Origin: Procambarus clarkii
Lineage: Eukaryota > Arthropoda > Malacostraca > Decapoda > Cambaridae
Length of the DNA: 64,000 nt
Direction: 5' to 3'
NCBI RefSeq assembly: GCF_040958095.1
Contig: NC_091195.1
Span: forward strand, 21,706,365 to 21,770,364
A program made the position numbers and the translations under genes. The notes under the pieces are model-generated. The model did no database searches, was not told where the DNA came from, and saw only the letters and a program-made list of their open reading frames with translations. Position 1 is the stretch's first letter, and each line of letters starts with the position of its first letter. This document shows positions 33,313-44,700 of this stretch, one piece after another.

Positions 33313-33869
33313 CGTTATCTGGTCTATGGTCGTGGTAAACAAACAGGAAGCCAAGATTGTAACCAAATTCTGGATTATCAGCCAATGAGCTGATAATTGG
33401 CTGATATTTGTTGGACATCATGAAGAATTATTTGGAGATCAGCCAATCATGTATGCGCTCATATCTGCCTGACGTCACGAAACATTACATGGGAACTTTT
33501 TGTCACATATATTTTGCTATCAGATGAATTCATGGTAGCAACTTTAATGCTACTATTAATACTAGTAACAGTAGCAACAGTAACAGAAGTAGCAGTAACA
33601 TCCTCCTTAGTATAAGCTTAAAACAATGTGTCCGCTGGAACACCTCACCGCCACTATTCCATGTTTCTTTACAAACATTTATCAAACTTACCTTCAGCTC
33701 ATAATTGTCTTCAGGCAATATTTACGACGTGTTTAATGTGAGTATACTACCTGATCAACACTCCTGTACGCTTGGTGAGTTATGAGCAGCCACGGCGCTT
33801 TCACAGTGATACGGTGTTCCAGCTCACTTCCAGTGGTACTGATTTATGACCGACGAGGGCACTAATTCT
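33313..33869. other. Unannotated stretch with a small trinucleotide-rich tract
   Basis: GCTACTATTAATACTAGTAA and CAGTAGCAACAGTAACAG repeats at 33548-33602; otherwise I see nothing. Confidence 0.4.
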
Positions 33870-34375
33870 GGACGTGTTTTGGCGTGTCCGGACGTGTCCT
33901 GGCGTCTCCGGATGTGTTCTGGCGTCTGCGAACGTGTCCTGGTGTCTCCGGACGTGTCCTAGTGTGTCCGGACGTGTCCTGACGTCTCCGGACGTGTCCT
34001 GGCGTCTCCGGACGTGTCCTGGCGTCTCCGGACGTGTCCTGGCGTCTTCGGACGTGTCCTAGTGTGTCCGGACGTGTCCTGGCGTCTCCGGACATGTCCT
34101 TGCGTCTCAGGACGTGTCCTGGCGTCTCCGGACGTGTCCTGGCGTCTCCGGACGTCTCCTGGCGTCTCCGGACGTGTCCTGACGTTTTAGGACGTGTCCT
34201 GGCGTCTCAGGACGTGTCCTGGCGTCTCCGGACGTGTCCTGGCGTCTCCGGACGTGTCCTGGCGTCTCCGGACGTGTCCTGGCGTCTCCGGACGTGTCCT
34301 GGCGTTTCATGACGTGTCCTGGCGTCTCCGGACGTGTCCTGGCGTCTCCGAACGTGTCCTGGCGTCTCAGAACGC
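33870..34375. repeat. 20-bp minisatellite (GGACGTGTCCTGGCGTCTCC)
   Basis: About 25 units with point variants (GTGTCC, TTTCAG, CTCAGG). Each unit contains the palindrome GGACGTGTCC. Frames through it are repeat translation. Confidence 0.95.
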
Positions 34376-34516
34376 CTTCCCCCCGCCGGAAGAACCAACC
34401 GGAAAATGGAAGAAAATCAATCTCGTCCCTGTGACCACAGACGATCCGGGCGTCGTATCAATCTAGGGCGTTGATTTATGGCCGACCGACCTCGTAGGAT
34501 CAGTCATGGAGGATGT

Positions 34517-34705
34517 TTGGGGCTCGCTACCAGTCACAGGATGGGTATGGGGTCCACTACCACTCACAGGATGGGAATGGGGTCCACTATCACTCACAGG
34601 ATGGGTATGTGGTCCACTACCACTCACAGAATGGGTTTGGGGGTCCACTACCACTCACAGGATGGGTATGGGTCCACTACCACTCACAGGATGGGTAAGG
34701 GGCCC
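34517..34705. repeat. 30-bp minisatellite, about 6 units
   Basis: Units start CCACTACCACTCACAGGATG, followed by GG-rich spacer; 28-31 bp. Confidence 0.9.
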
Positions 34706-34739
34706 ACTGACCCATGTATTTCATGAGTCTGTTATATGC

Positions 34740-35115
34740 GTCAGTAGGAATAGTCTTTATTCATTAACAACATTAGGTAACAATCATATAAGGAACAAGA
34801 TGAGCCTGTAGCCAGCTGTGTGCCAGAGCCTTTATGTGATCAGTTGACCTGATCTCCCGTGTGTCAACCTGTTGAATGAACAAATTCCAGATGCGAGTCA
34901 GCCTCGGAGTGAATGATCGCTGATGGAGTGATGTGCTTGAGAATGGCACTTCCAGCATGAGACTGTTGAATGTTGAGAGCCTAGTGCTACGAATGGCAAC
35001 TACTGGTTGTCCACGGAGTTGGGCCAGGTGCGGAACTTTGAGAATGTTAGCCTTGTACAAAACAAAGCGAACATTCTTGTTCTATTCTTGGAAGAAGGCC
35101 AAACAGGCCTTGTAA
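34740..35115 (-). pseudogene. LINE ORF2 C-terminal fragment, second family
   Basis: Minus-strand frame 35060-34773 (95 codons): LKVPHLAQLRGQPVVAIRST, then LHQRSFTPRLTRIWNLF, then HIKALAHSWLQAHL. The xRSFxPRxxRxWNxL pattern is the common C-terminal signature of Jockey/CR1-like elements. It is unlike the VVDGWNKLGEKVVEA family at 10.6 and 39.6 kb. The rest of the element is missing. Confidence 0.55.
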
Positions 35116-35370
35116 GACCACCAACGTCACGGCGGTGTAACGTACGATTATGTTACGTTGTTGGGTAGATTAGATACACAGTGTTTAGTGAGTTTCATAT
35201 TTATTTAGTAGTCCTGGATACAGCAGTGTCGTAGACGTTCAGACGAAGCTTGGAGCAGAGCTGAGTGTAGCCGGAGTCGTGGATATGGGAGAGCGTCACG
35301 GCTCGATGGGGAATCGTGAGTGTCTAAACTCGATGAGGAGCGAGAGTGTTGTAGCTGGATGGGGTCCTAT

Positions 35371-35507
35371 AGTCTGCTGTCTGCTCTGTGTCGAAGCTGT
35401 AGCGCCTTGGAGACGATTAGAACTGTACACACCGAGTGCTACATTCTTGAGGTTGAAGAGGTGAGGTAAATCCAAAGTTTTTTTTTTTTATTATTATTGT
35501 TTTCTAC
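35371..35507 (+). repeat. Duplicated segment, copy 1
   Basis: From CTATAGTCTGCTGTCTGCTC through a T12 run to TTTTCTACCACAAAC, matching 37187-37330 apparently without change. Flanks differ. Copy 1 sits at the end of a stretch starting TGTAACGTACG (35126) that may be LTR-derived. Confidence 0.8.
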
Positions 35508-35787
35508 CACAAACGTGGCCACACATTTACAATGCTAACCAGCATATATACATTTTCTTCTGTCCTCCATGGACAGGGTTAGAGATGTGTTAAACATATA
35601 GTTCAAGGGTTTATTGAACACTCAACCACAGAAGGTGATTCGGTGCGTTTAAAATGCTAAGCTAACCTACATACGTAAATACATAGATACACAGATTTAC
35701 GTATGCCCTACATAAAGTGTTAGATGTGTCTTTACCAAAGTGTCTGTACTGCAGTTATCTGAATCACTGGAGATTGTACTGTCCACT

Positions 35788-36104
35788 GATGATGATGATG
35801 AAGATTAAACCACCCAAAAGGTGGCACGGGCATGAATAGCCCGTAAGTGGTGGCGATTTTAAGCCATTACCAGTATCAAGAGCTGATACTGGAGATCTGT
35901 GGAGGTGCGAATGCACCCTGCATGACGGGAGATGTCTCCCTTGTGAATGTGTTAAGATGAAGATGAAGCCACCCAAAAGGTGGCACGGGCATGAATAGCT
36001 CGTAAGTGGTGGCCCTTTTGAGCCATTACCAGTATCAAGAGCTGATACTGGAGATCTGTGGAGGTGCGACTGCACCCTGCGTGACGGGAGATGTCTCCCG
36101 TGTG
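35788..36104. repeat. Tandem duplication of a ~165-bp unit
   Basis: Two copies (35788-35942 and 35957-36104) with GGTGGCACGGGCATGAATAG and AGCTGATACTGGAGATCTG; a partial third copy is at 36663-36715. Confidence 0.85.
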
Positions 36105-36309
36105 CTGTCCACTATTCACAATTTGTTTACATTCAGTGACTGCACCTGAGCCTCCGCCAAGCAGGAAGGACAGCATGTTACCTGTCAATAGGGATAGGAT
36201 TATAGCTTGTGTAGTTAGTGCTAGTTAGTTATGTCATTAAGATAATGAGAGACTGGAGTGAGTATATTGTTTGTACTTGCTACAACGGTGTTGCAGGCTC
36301 TGATGTTCA

Positions 36310-36569
36310 GGGGCCAGATTCATGAAGAAGTTACACAATCACTTACGAACCTGAACATCTTTTCTGAATCTTTGGCGGCTTTGTTTACAATTATTAAACA
36401 GTTAATGAGCTCGGAAGCACCAGGAGGCTGTTTATAACAATAACAACAGTTGATTGGCAAGTTTTCCTGCTTGTAAACTGTTTAATAAATGTAACCAAAG
36501 CCGTCAAAGATTGAGGAAAGATGTACACGTTCGTAAGTGCTTGCGTAACTGCTTCGTGAATCTGGCCCC
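36310..36569. mobile_element. Non-coding TIR element (MITE), intact copy
   Basis: 260 bp, GGGGCCAGATTCATGAAG... to ...CTTCGTGAATCTGGCCCC. The best-preserved copy of the family also seen at 19930 and 22562. The ends are so palindromic with their flanks that the target-site duplication cannot be assigned. Confidence 0.85.
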
Positions 36570-36837
36570 TGGCCGTTCCCACCAGACTTGGTCAACACTA
36601 GAGATGAACCTTCTTGCTCGTCTCTCCAATTTCTCCAACAGTCTGATGGATTGACTGATAGATGAAGATTAAGCCACTCTAGAGGTGGCATGGGCATGAA
36701 TAGCCCGTAAAGACATATTGCAGAGGGCGACACCTTCTGCTCCTCTCTGGGGTCTGACGAATGATGGGGGGGGCAGGGACAGGCTCTCCAGGAAAGGGGT
36801 ACATACTCTAGATGAGAGCAATAATAGAATATATAAT

Positions 36838-37110
36838 AGTGAGTTATTAACTCACAATCGGAATTCCGGGTTCGAATCCCGAATAGTTGGGCACATATCG
36901 CATAGCCTAATATCCCTGTTCACCTAGCCGGAATTAGGTCCCCGTGGCGTACTGGTAAAGCATTCGCCCGGCGTTTCGCGAGCGGTTTGGCCTGGGTGCG
37001 TATCCTTGCCGGGGAGGATTGACTGGGCGCCAATCCTTAACTGTAGTCTCTGTTCACCCAGTAGTGAATGGGTACCGTTGTTAAACAATTTGGCGGGCCG
37101 TATTGCGGAG
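36838..37110 (+). mobile_element. Two SINE fragments in tandem
   Basis: 36838-36937 has a tRNA-like GGGTTCGAATCCCGAATAG box B. From 36938 follows a diverged copy of the SINE at 22832-23112: GTCCCCGTGGCGTACTGG, GCCGGGGAGGATTGACTGGG, AATCCTTAACTGTAGTCTC. Confidence 0.7.
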
Positions 37111-37186
37111 TAAAAAAGTTAGGATGAACGACTTTAGGATTGTCAATCTTACTATAATTAATCTACTTAAAGTTATCTGTACCTAT

Positions 37187-37330
37187 AGTCTGCTGTCTGC
37201 TCTGTGTCGAAGCTGTAGCGCCTTGGAGACGATTAGAACTGTACACACCGAGTGCTACATTCTTGAGGTTGAAGAGGTGAGGTAAATCCAAAGTTTTTTT
37301 TTTTTATTATTATTGTTTTCTACCACAAAC
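37187..37330 (+). repeat. Duplicated segment, copy 2
   Basis: Same segment as 35371-35507, embedded in different flanks. Confidence 0.8.
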
Positions 37331-37414
37331 AGAAACTGTAAGTAAAGCTGTAAAGTACCTGTAATTTTTTTTGTCAATTTTACTGTCAATTATCAAAAAA
37401 TTATCTGTTAGCTT

Positions 37415-37545
37415 AAGGACTTGTCCGAAACGCTGCGCGTGCTGGTGGCTTTACAAGAATGTAAAATCAATTTAATTTCTATGTTCTCTGTGAACCCCCA
37501 ATGTACCTTCTTGTATATAAATAAATCAATAATAAATTAATAAAA
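37415..37545 (+). mobile_element. SINE or LINE tail fragment
   Basis: AAGGACTTGTCCGAAACGC, as in the SINE at 22832-23112, but followed by a different tail ending in AAATAAAT-type repeats (37520-37545). Confidence 0.55.
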
Positions 37546-37929
37546 TATATATACACTGACTGCCTGTCCCCCCATTATCGAATTATTATAAGATACCAAG
37601 AATATAAGTTCTTGCTCTTGTTCTTGGAATGTTCTTACAAGAATGTAAGAACTTGTGTATATATATATATAAATCTCTTAATCTCAAAGATACAGTGTGG
37701 GGTTGATAGCAAAAGGTGGGATACTATGAAGATGAAATTAGGGACATGCTGCTGCTACCCATATTCTATAATTACCTGTATTTACCTGAGGGTCATTAAT
37801 ACTAGTGGCCTCGACGAGGACAGGAAGCTGGCGGCTTGTCTAAGGTCCCCCCCATTTGTCAAAGGTATATAAGGGGGGGTTACAGAGTAAAATCTTAAAC
37901 ATCATGGAATTGCCTACCCACTGAAGCCG

Positions 37930-38095
37930 TTATTACGGCAATTCAATACCTGTATTGTATTACGGCAATATCAATACCTGTATTGTATTATGGCAATGCA
38001 ATACCTATATTGTATTATGGCAATTCAATACCTGTATTGTATTACGGCAATTCAATACCTGTATTGCATTATGGCAATTCAATACCAATTCCAAA
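37930..38095. repeat. 27-bp minisatellite, about 6 units
   Basis: Units of GGCAATTCAATACCTGTATT plus GTATTAC with single-base variants. Confidence 0.9.
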
Positions 38096-38755
38096 TCCTC
38101 AGAAATAACGGGCGACCTTTGACAAGCAGTCGGCTTACTGTTCCCGTCGAGGCCGCGAGAAATGTAAATTCTCTGGTAAATTGCGGTAAATTGTGTGATC
38201 AAATGTGGCTCTCTCCCTGTAGTTGGTATCCAGTAGGTTAAACATGGCTTGGTCTGGCAAGTGGCTGAGTGGGTGACCATACATCCCATGGTAGCCTCTC
38301 TTTGACCTTACCAGCGAGTAGATAATTTCTCAAGCAAGCTTCGTGATCTCGATAATGGTATACCAGAATAAATCAAAAAGCATTTTGACCAATGTATATT
38401 TAATAAAACGATTTCAAAAGAATTAAATTTAATCATTTTCTTTTAAACACAAACATGCCCGTTTTCTATAACAAGCTGAGCGGTTAGGAAAAGATTTTCC
38501 CTAAAACAATATAATACACACACATCATTTTACTGTACAATAGTTAGTATTTATATTAAACAGCTCAATATTTTCAGCCATGACGTGTTTTAGAAGACGA
38601 AACAAGTCACAATAAGTGAATTAGAGGACGTGAGGAAGAAATATATGGAGGACGCTGGCCGGGCGTTCCGGAGTGAACCAAGATCTTCACCAAGCAGAGG
38701 GAGCAGCCATATCTTACTTTCAGCTCCCTGAAAATTCATCAATATTCTTCAAATA

Positions 38756-38792
38756 ATGTCAGCTCCGTATGGGTACATGGGCGGCATGATGA
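38756..38792 (+). CDS. Possible first coding exon of the proline-rich gene
   Basis: ATG followed by 12 codons (MSAPYGYMGGMM) and one extra base, then a consensus donor A|GTAAGT. The leftover base gives phase 1, the same phase as both other exon junctions. The MGGMM run recurs in the exon at 56708 (MAMGGMM), which is suggestive. The link to the later exons spans 13 kb of repeat-filled intron and the acceptor before 52145 is unproven. Confidence 0.35.
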
Positions 38793-38944
38793 GTAAGTAG
38801 CCCGTATAGTGGGCGTGAGGGGCGGGGGCGGTGTGTGAGGGCGGGTTGTGGGCGTGTTGAGGGCGTGGTGAGGTGAGGAGTGTCGTCTGCCGGGGTGAGG
38901 AACACTGACATGGCAGCTATTGCTGCTCCACCCGGGTCTCCTGC

Positions 38945-39260
38945 CTCCTCTGGGCTGTAGGGGGTTATAGGGGGGTTGTGGAGAGGTTGTAGGGGGTTGT
39001 AGGGGGTTATAGGGGGGTTGTAGGGGGTTTGTAGGGGGTTGTAGGGGGGTTGTAGGGGGTTTGTAGGGGGTTGTAGGGGGGTTGTAGGGGGTTTGTAGGG
39101 GGTTATAGGGGGGTTGTAGGGGGGTTGTAGGGGGTTGTAGGGGGGTTGTAGGGGGTTGTAGGGGGGTTGTGGGTGGGTTATAGGGGGGTTGTGGGTGTGT
39201 TGTAGAAGGGGGGGTTATGTTAGGGGGGTTGTGGGTGTGTTGGGTGGGGGGTTGTACTGA
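38945..39260. repeat. G-rich GTAGGGGG(G)TT minisatellite
   Basis: Irregular 10-21-bp units of GTAGGGGGTT/ATAGGGGGGTT type on the plus strand, about 310 bp, with G-runs of 5-6 at short spacing, so strong G-quadruplex potential. It starts 150 bp downstream of the possible first exon. Confidence 0.9.
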
Positions 39261-39562
39261 GCTAATTGTTCTGGCGGAGGTTGAGCTCTGGCTCTTTGGT
39301 CCCGCCTCTCAACTGTCAATCAACAGGTGTACAGGTTCCTGAGCCTATTGGGTTCTATCATATCTATACTTGAAACTGTGTATGGAGTCAGCCTCCACCA
39401 CATCACTGCCTAATGCATTCCATCCCGGTGTGTGGGGGGGGAGGGGGTTGTGGGTGTGTTGTTGTAGTTGTGGTGGGGTGTGTTGTGGGGGATTATGGAT
39501 GCCTTGGGGTTTGTGCCTAGGAGGATTGTGGGGGGTTCTTAGTAAAGGTGTAATTGGTAATT

Positions 39563-40135
39563 ACCTAAGTGTAGTTACAGGATGAGAGCTACGCGCCAGG
39601 TGTCCCGTCTTCCCAGCACTCTTTGTCATATAACGCTTTGAAACTACTGACGGTCTTGGCCTCCACCACCTTCTCCCCTAACTTGTTCCAACCGTCTACC
39701 ACTCTGTTTGCGAAATTAAATTTTCTTGTATTTCTTGGGCATCTGATTTTCATTAGTTTAAATCTATGACCTCTTGTTCTTGTAGTTCCGGGTCTGGGGA
39801 ATTCTTCCCTATCAATTTTATCGATTCCTGTTACTATTTTGTACGTAGTGATCATATCGCCTCTTTTTCTTAAATCTTCTAGTTTTGGCATATTTAATGC
39901 CTCTAACCTCTCCTCGTAGGTCTTGCCCTTCAGTTCTGGGAGCCACTTAGTGGCATGTTGTTGCACCTTTTCCAGTTTGTTGATGTGCTTCTTAAGATAT
40001 GGGCACCACACAACAGCTGCATATTCTAGCTTTGGCCTAACAAAAGTCGTGAGCAATTTCTGTAGTAATTCTCTATTCATGTATTTAAAAGCAATTCTGA
40101 AATTAAGAAGTTTAACCCCTAAACTGCTCAGCATA
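39563..40135 (-). pseudogene. LINE ORF2 C-terminal fragment, longest copy
   Basis: The minus-strand frame (181 codons, stop near 39589) covers the thumb and C-terminus: LTTFVRPKLEYAAVVWCPYL, RHATKWLPELKGK-like residues, DLRKRGDMITTYKIVTGIDK and VVDGWNKLGEKVVEAKT. The frame is uninterrupted, suggesting a younger copy than those at 49.1 and 53.0 kb. The catalytic palm is absent (5' truncation). The 3' end is CACTTAGGTAATTACC. Confidence 0.8.
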
Positions 40136-40517
40136 AGGGGGCGTAATTCGAAAAATATTCGAATTATGTCAAAATTACTTAAAAATGTTAAACAAATCTA
40201 TAACTTATTGGCTTCAGCGTCGTGAAACGTTCATCAAAATATTTTCAGAAATTGATTTTAGACATTTTTAAAAAATAAGAACGTTTTGTTGATAAGGAGA
40301 ACAGGCCCTATTAATATAAATTAACTGGAACTGAGGGATAATGCAGTAATAAAGGAGATATTAATAGGGTATTAATAAAAGTATCAACACAAGACAGAAC
40401 TCGAAAATAAAGGGATGCAAGCGCCTGTCCGACACACAAAGAACAACAACAACAGTAGTAAGTAGTGTCCACAAAGAGGATACGCAGTTGCTGCCTTTAT
40501 ATCATTGCTGAGTAATG

Positions 40518-41249
40518 CCTCGGGCCGGGGAGCCTGGCCTCGGGCCGGGGAGCCTGGCCTCGGGCCGGGGAGCCTGGCCTCGGGCCGGGGAGCCTGGCCT
40601 CGGGCCGGGGAGCCTGGCCTCGGGCCGGGGAGCCTGGCCTCGGGCCGGGGAGCCTGGCCTCGGGCCGGGGAGCCTGGCCTCGGGCCGGGGAGCCTGGCCT
40701 CGGGCCGGGGAGCCTGGCCTCGGGCCGGGGAGCCTGGCCTCGGGCCGGGGAGCCTGGCCTCGGGCCGGGGAGCCTGGCCTCGGGCCGGGGAGCCTGGCCT
40801 CGGGCCGGGGAGCCTGGCCTCGGGCCGGGGAGCCTGGCCTCGGGCCGGGGAGCCTGGCCTCGGGCCGGGGAGCCTGGCCTCGGGCCGGGGAGCCTGGCCT
40901 CGGGCCGGGGAGCCTGGCCTCGGGCCGGGGAGCCTGGCCTCGGGCCGGGGAGCCTGGCCTCGGGCCGGGGAGCCTGGCCTCGGGCCGGGGAGCCTGGCCT
41001 CGGGCCGGGGAGCCTGGCCTCGGGCCGGGGAGCCTGGCCTCGGGCCGGGGAGCCTGGCCTCGGGCCGGGGAGCCTGGCCTCGGGCCGGGGAGCCTGGCCT
41101 CGGGCCGGGGAGCCTGGCCTCGGGCCGGGGAGCCTGGCCTCGGGCCGGGGAGCCTGGCCTCGGGCCGGGGAGCCTGGCCTCGGGCCGGGGAGCCTGGCCT
41201 CGGGCCGGGGAGCCTGGCCTCGGGCCGGGGAGCCTGGCCTCGGGCCGGG
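40518..41249. repeat. Uniform GC-rich 20-bp minisatellite
   Basis: 36.6 units of CCTCGGGCCGGGGAGCCTGG with no variant that I can find. About 90% G+C, with CpG in each unit and dense G-runs on the plus strand. Because 20 is not divisible by three, it is open in several frames on both strands, giving false proteins of up to 271 codons. Confidence 0.98.
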
Positions 41250-41909
41250 CTTGGGGAGTAGAAGAACTCCCAGAACCCCATCAACCAGGTATACATAACG
41301 ACACAAATAATAATGAGTAACTATATTATTATGCTCTATTTTATTATATATCTTTATATCTTATATTAACATTGTCCAATGTATTTATATGTTACTTTCA
41401 TCAATGTCCCAAAAATATTTTTTTTTAGGGGAATTATTATTTTTTTTTTTTTTATTTTAGTTTTTCTCCTTTGTTTATTATATGATTTTGTTGTAACCTT
41501 TACATGTTAGAGATTGCTTACCTGTCCTTAACAATGTGAAGAAAGAATGAAATTAGTCAACAAATAAATCGGTCACAATTCGCAGAACTTGGGACAATTT
41601 TTTCGGGCTGATTTTTTCTTAGATTTCAAACTATTTTCTTTGTCTCTCTATGTTGTTTTGATGATTAGGGACCAGATTAGGGTTCTTTCACTTATATAAA
41701 GTATACCCTAAATATATCCCCTAAATCATTATAATTATTATAATTATCCCTATATTTTGTTTTTTTGTGGGGGGGGGGGGAGAGGATTTTTTCTTGACAT
41801 CATTTCAACACATATTGACCTACAACTTTCACATATTTGAGTACAAATGCCAAATAATGTTTATTAAAACATACAATTAAATTAACGAATTAGAAGATCT
41901 CCATCTCCA
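41250..41909. other. Unannotated AT-rich stretch
   Basis: Very A/T-rich with poly-T and a G-run (41770-41780); I see no gene. Confidence 0.4.
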
Positions 41910-41914
41910 TTATT

Positions 41915-42158
41915 CTTGAGGTTATCTTGAGATGATTTTGGGGCTTTAGTGTCCCCGCGGCCCGGTCCTCGACCAGGCCTCCACCCCCAGGAAGCAGCCC
42001 GTGACAGCTGACTAACACCCAGGTACCTATTTTACTGCTAGGTAACAGGGGCATAGGATGAAAGAAACTGCCCATTGTTTCTCGCCGGCGCCCGGGATCA
42101 AATCCGGGACCACAGGATCACAAGTCCAGTGTGCTGTCCGCTCGGCCGACCGGCTCCC
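41915..42158 (-). mobile_element. tRNA-derived SINE with TTATT duplication
   Basis: Minus strand: GGGAGCCGGTCGGCCGAGCG head, box-B-like region (GGATTTGATCCCGGGCGCC), a body with GCCCCTGTTACCTAGCAGTA, and the end ATCATCTCAAGATAACCTC. Flanked by TTATT at 41910-41914 and 42159-42163. Confidence 0.85.
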
Positions 42159-42230
42159 TTATTGCTACAGGATCGTTGGGATGATTGCTACAGGATCATT
42201 GGGATGACTTTCCTACCTTGCAGCATCTAT

Positions 42231-42480
42231 TGAGGTTATCTTGAGATGATTTCGGGGCTTAGTGTCCCCTGCGACCCGGTCTTCGACCAGGCCTCCTTTT
42301 TGTTACTCGCCCCCAGGAAGCAGCCGGTAGCAGCTGTCTAACTCCCAGGTACCTATTTACTGCTAGGTAACAGGGGCATCAGGGTGAAAGAAACATTTTG
42401 CCCATTTGTCTCCGCCTCCACCGGGGAATAAACCCAGAACCTCTGGACTACAAATCCGAAACGCTGTCCATGCCCTGTCA
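42231..42480 (-). mobile_element. Second, more diverged copy of the same SINE
   Basis: Shares TGAGGTTATCTTGAGATGAT and GGTACCTATTTACTGCTAGG with the previous copy; the tRNA-like head is degraded. Confidence 0.8.
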
Positions 42481-42639
42481 GGCGTCTCGCCATCATCCCC
42501 ATTCTCGCTTTTGCCAAACTTTGGCTGTTGCCCCTCTTGTAGGCCCTGTTCCTTTTCATTATCTTCCTTTTTCTATATGGGTGTCTCACTTTCACGCCTC
42601 CCTTTAACTGCAATGTCTTTCCTTTAATCATTCCATTCT

Positions 42640-43745
42640 TGTCCCCTTGGAGGGGTCCCACTTGCGAAGTTTTGCAAAACTTTGACCCACGTGGTCAAAT
42701 ATATTTACCATTTTTGAAACTCCTTTTCCTGGAATATTTTTGCTCACACTCATATTCCATTTCCCTGTTCACTGATGGGTCTAAGTCTGCCAGTAGTGTT
42801 GGCTACTCTAATAAATAAATAAATAAATGTTTATTTACGTAAGGTACATACATAAAGAGATTTTACAAAGTTTGTTGGGTTAATAGATAGAGCTAGTACA
42901 TACAATGCCTAAAGCCACTATTATGCAAAGCGTCTCGGGCAGAAACGCTCTCTACTGTATAGTGTTTCTCGACCAAACCTATATGTGCTGCCTAGCCCGA
43001 GATGCTAGCACCCTCACAGCTGAATTGTATGCAATTTTGTGTGCTCTTCGTCAACTGCTTTTTTTGATGTCATTGCATCTTGTCATTGTGGTTGACGCTT
43101 GCAGTGCTCTCAGGACTCTGGTTTCGTTTTTATCATATGCATCCTTTGGTAGATGAAATAAAATATTGACTGTTTCTTATGCATAGTGGATTTAAGGCAG
43201 TTGAGTTTAGCTGGATTTCCAGCCATACTGTATTAATATTACCAATATGAGTGTGCAGAGGCTGCCGCTAAGGGCACTATCTGCACTTGTTCTATTTCCC
43301 AAAAATAGGCATTCCGCATTTGGATTTTTACCCAGTCTTTCATTGATCTGAGACTGTTGGCAGGGTTGTTAGCGTTGTGTCAAAGGTAACAAGCTGCGTA
43401 TTCTTTAGGGTAGCCTGTCCCCTTTGTCCTTGTCAGTGTAAAATGGCTCTGGATAAGTTACGTAGTGGTCGTATGTTAACTCATTGCTGGTTTAACGGAA
43501 TGACACCCTGCTTACTGTTTGAACGGCATTGTGCCTCTTACAGTCATGGTCCTTGTAGAATGTCCCGATATTCAGGACGGTCATGTCTCTTGCTTCCCAA
43601 ATGTCCCTTTGGTCATTTGTCATTCAATAGAATTCCTAGTGAATCTGATACCTATGATATCGCTTGCCTTGTGGGCTTTTGTTCTTGTGTTGTTATCCTT
43701 AGTAATGTTCAGCATCACTGGAATATCCTGCAACACTGGTGGTGC
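42640..43745 (+). pseudogene. LINE RNase H domain and C-terminus, interrupted by a SINE tail
   Basis: Plus strand: FTDGSKS (first RNase H Asp, near 42774) is followed by GYSN, then a SINE-tail fragment (42806-42945), then VFLDQTYMCC, TAELYAILCALRQL (Glu) and VVDACSALR (Asp), and further on WISSH and CAEAAAKG, as in LINEs of the I/R1/Jockey group. From 43519 a segment [18 protein letters not shown] resembles the C-terminal zinc-knuckle (PLTVxHxLxxCP). Frameshifts throughout; a dead relic. Confidence 0.6.
42806..42945 (-). mobile_element. SINE tail fragment inserted in a LINE relic
   Basis: (AAAT)n start then AAGGTACATACATAAAGAG, near-identical to 23795-23936. Confidence 0.7.
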
Positions 43746-43779
43746 TACATAGTCTTCCCAGCTTGGTGCTTTGTTTGGA

Positions 43780-44700
43780 TGATTATCTGTGTCTATCTGT
43801 GTCTGTCTCTGTGTTTGTCTCTGTCTATCTATGTCTATCTGTGTCTGTCTCTGTCTATCTGTGTCTGTCTCTGTCTATCTGTGTCTGTCTCTGTCTATCT
43901 GTGTCTGTCTCTGTCTATCTGTGTCTGTCTCTGTCTATCTGTGTCTGTCTCTGTCTATCTGTGTCTGTCTCTGTCTATCTGTGTCTGTCTCTGTCTGTCT
44001 CTGTCTGTCTCTGTCTGTCTCTGTCTGTCTCTGTCTGTCTCTGTCTGTCTCAGTTTGTCTCTGTCTGTCTCAGTCTGTCTGTCTGTCTGTCTCTGTCTAT
44101 CTGTGTCTGTCTCTGTCTTTCTGTGTCTGTCTCTGTCTTTCTGTGTCTGTCTGTCTATCTGTGTCTGTCTGTATCTATCTGTGTCTGTCTGTATCTATCT
44201 GTGTCTGTCTCTTGTCTCTGTGTCTGTCTCTTGTCTATCTGTGTCTGTCTGTCTCTGTCTCTGTCTATCTGTGTGTTTGTCTCTGTCTATCTGTGTGTTT
44301 GTCTCTGTCTATCTGTGTGTTTGTCTCTGTCTATCTGTGTGTTTGTCTCTGTCTATCTGTGTGTTTGTCTCTGTCTATCTGTGTGTTTGTCTCTGTCTAT
44401 GTGTGTGTTTGTCTCTGTCTATTTGTGTGTTTGTCTCTGTCTATGTGTGTGTTTGTCTCTGTCTATCTGTGTGTTTGTCTCTGTCTATGTGTGTGTTTGT
44501 CTCTATCTGTGTGTTTGTCTCTGTCTATGTGTGTGTTTGTCTCTGTCTATCTGTGTGTTTGTCTCTGTCTATGTGTGTGTTTGTCTCTGTCTATCTGTGT
44601 GTTTGTCTCTGTCTATTTGTGTCTGTCTCTGTCTATTTGTGTCTGTTTCTATCTGTGTCTGTCTCTGTCTGTGTGTCTGTGTCTGTCTGTCTTTTTCTTT
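43780..44700. repeat. (TCTG/TCTA)-rich complex microsatellite
   Basis: Blocks of CTGTCTCTGTCTATCTGTGT, then CTGTCTCTGTCT, then CTATCTGTGTGTTTGTCTCT units, followed to 44840 by CTCTCTTTCT-rich DNA. Several hundred codons stay open by repetition only. Confidence 0.95.

Noticed and set aside
31185-33393. Three plus-strand open frames of over 700 codons
   Set aside because: All are translations of the 25-bp minisatellite in its three frames; the proteins are the same repeat in shifted register.
40497-41320. Open frames of about 250-270 codons on both strands
   Set aside because: They are produced by the uniform 20-bp GC-rich array; the flanks add only a few codons.
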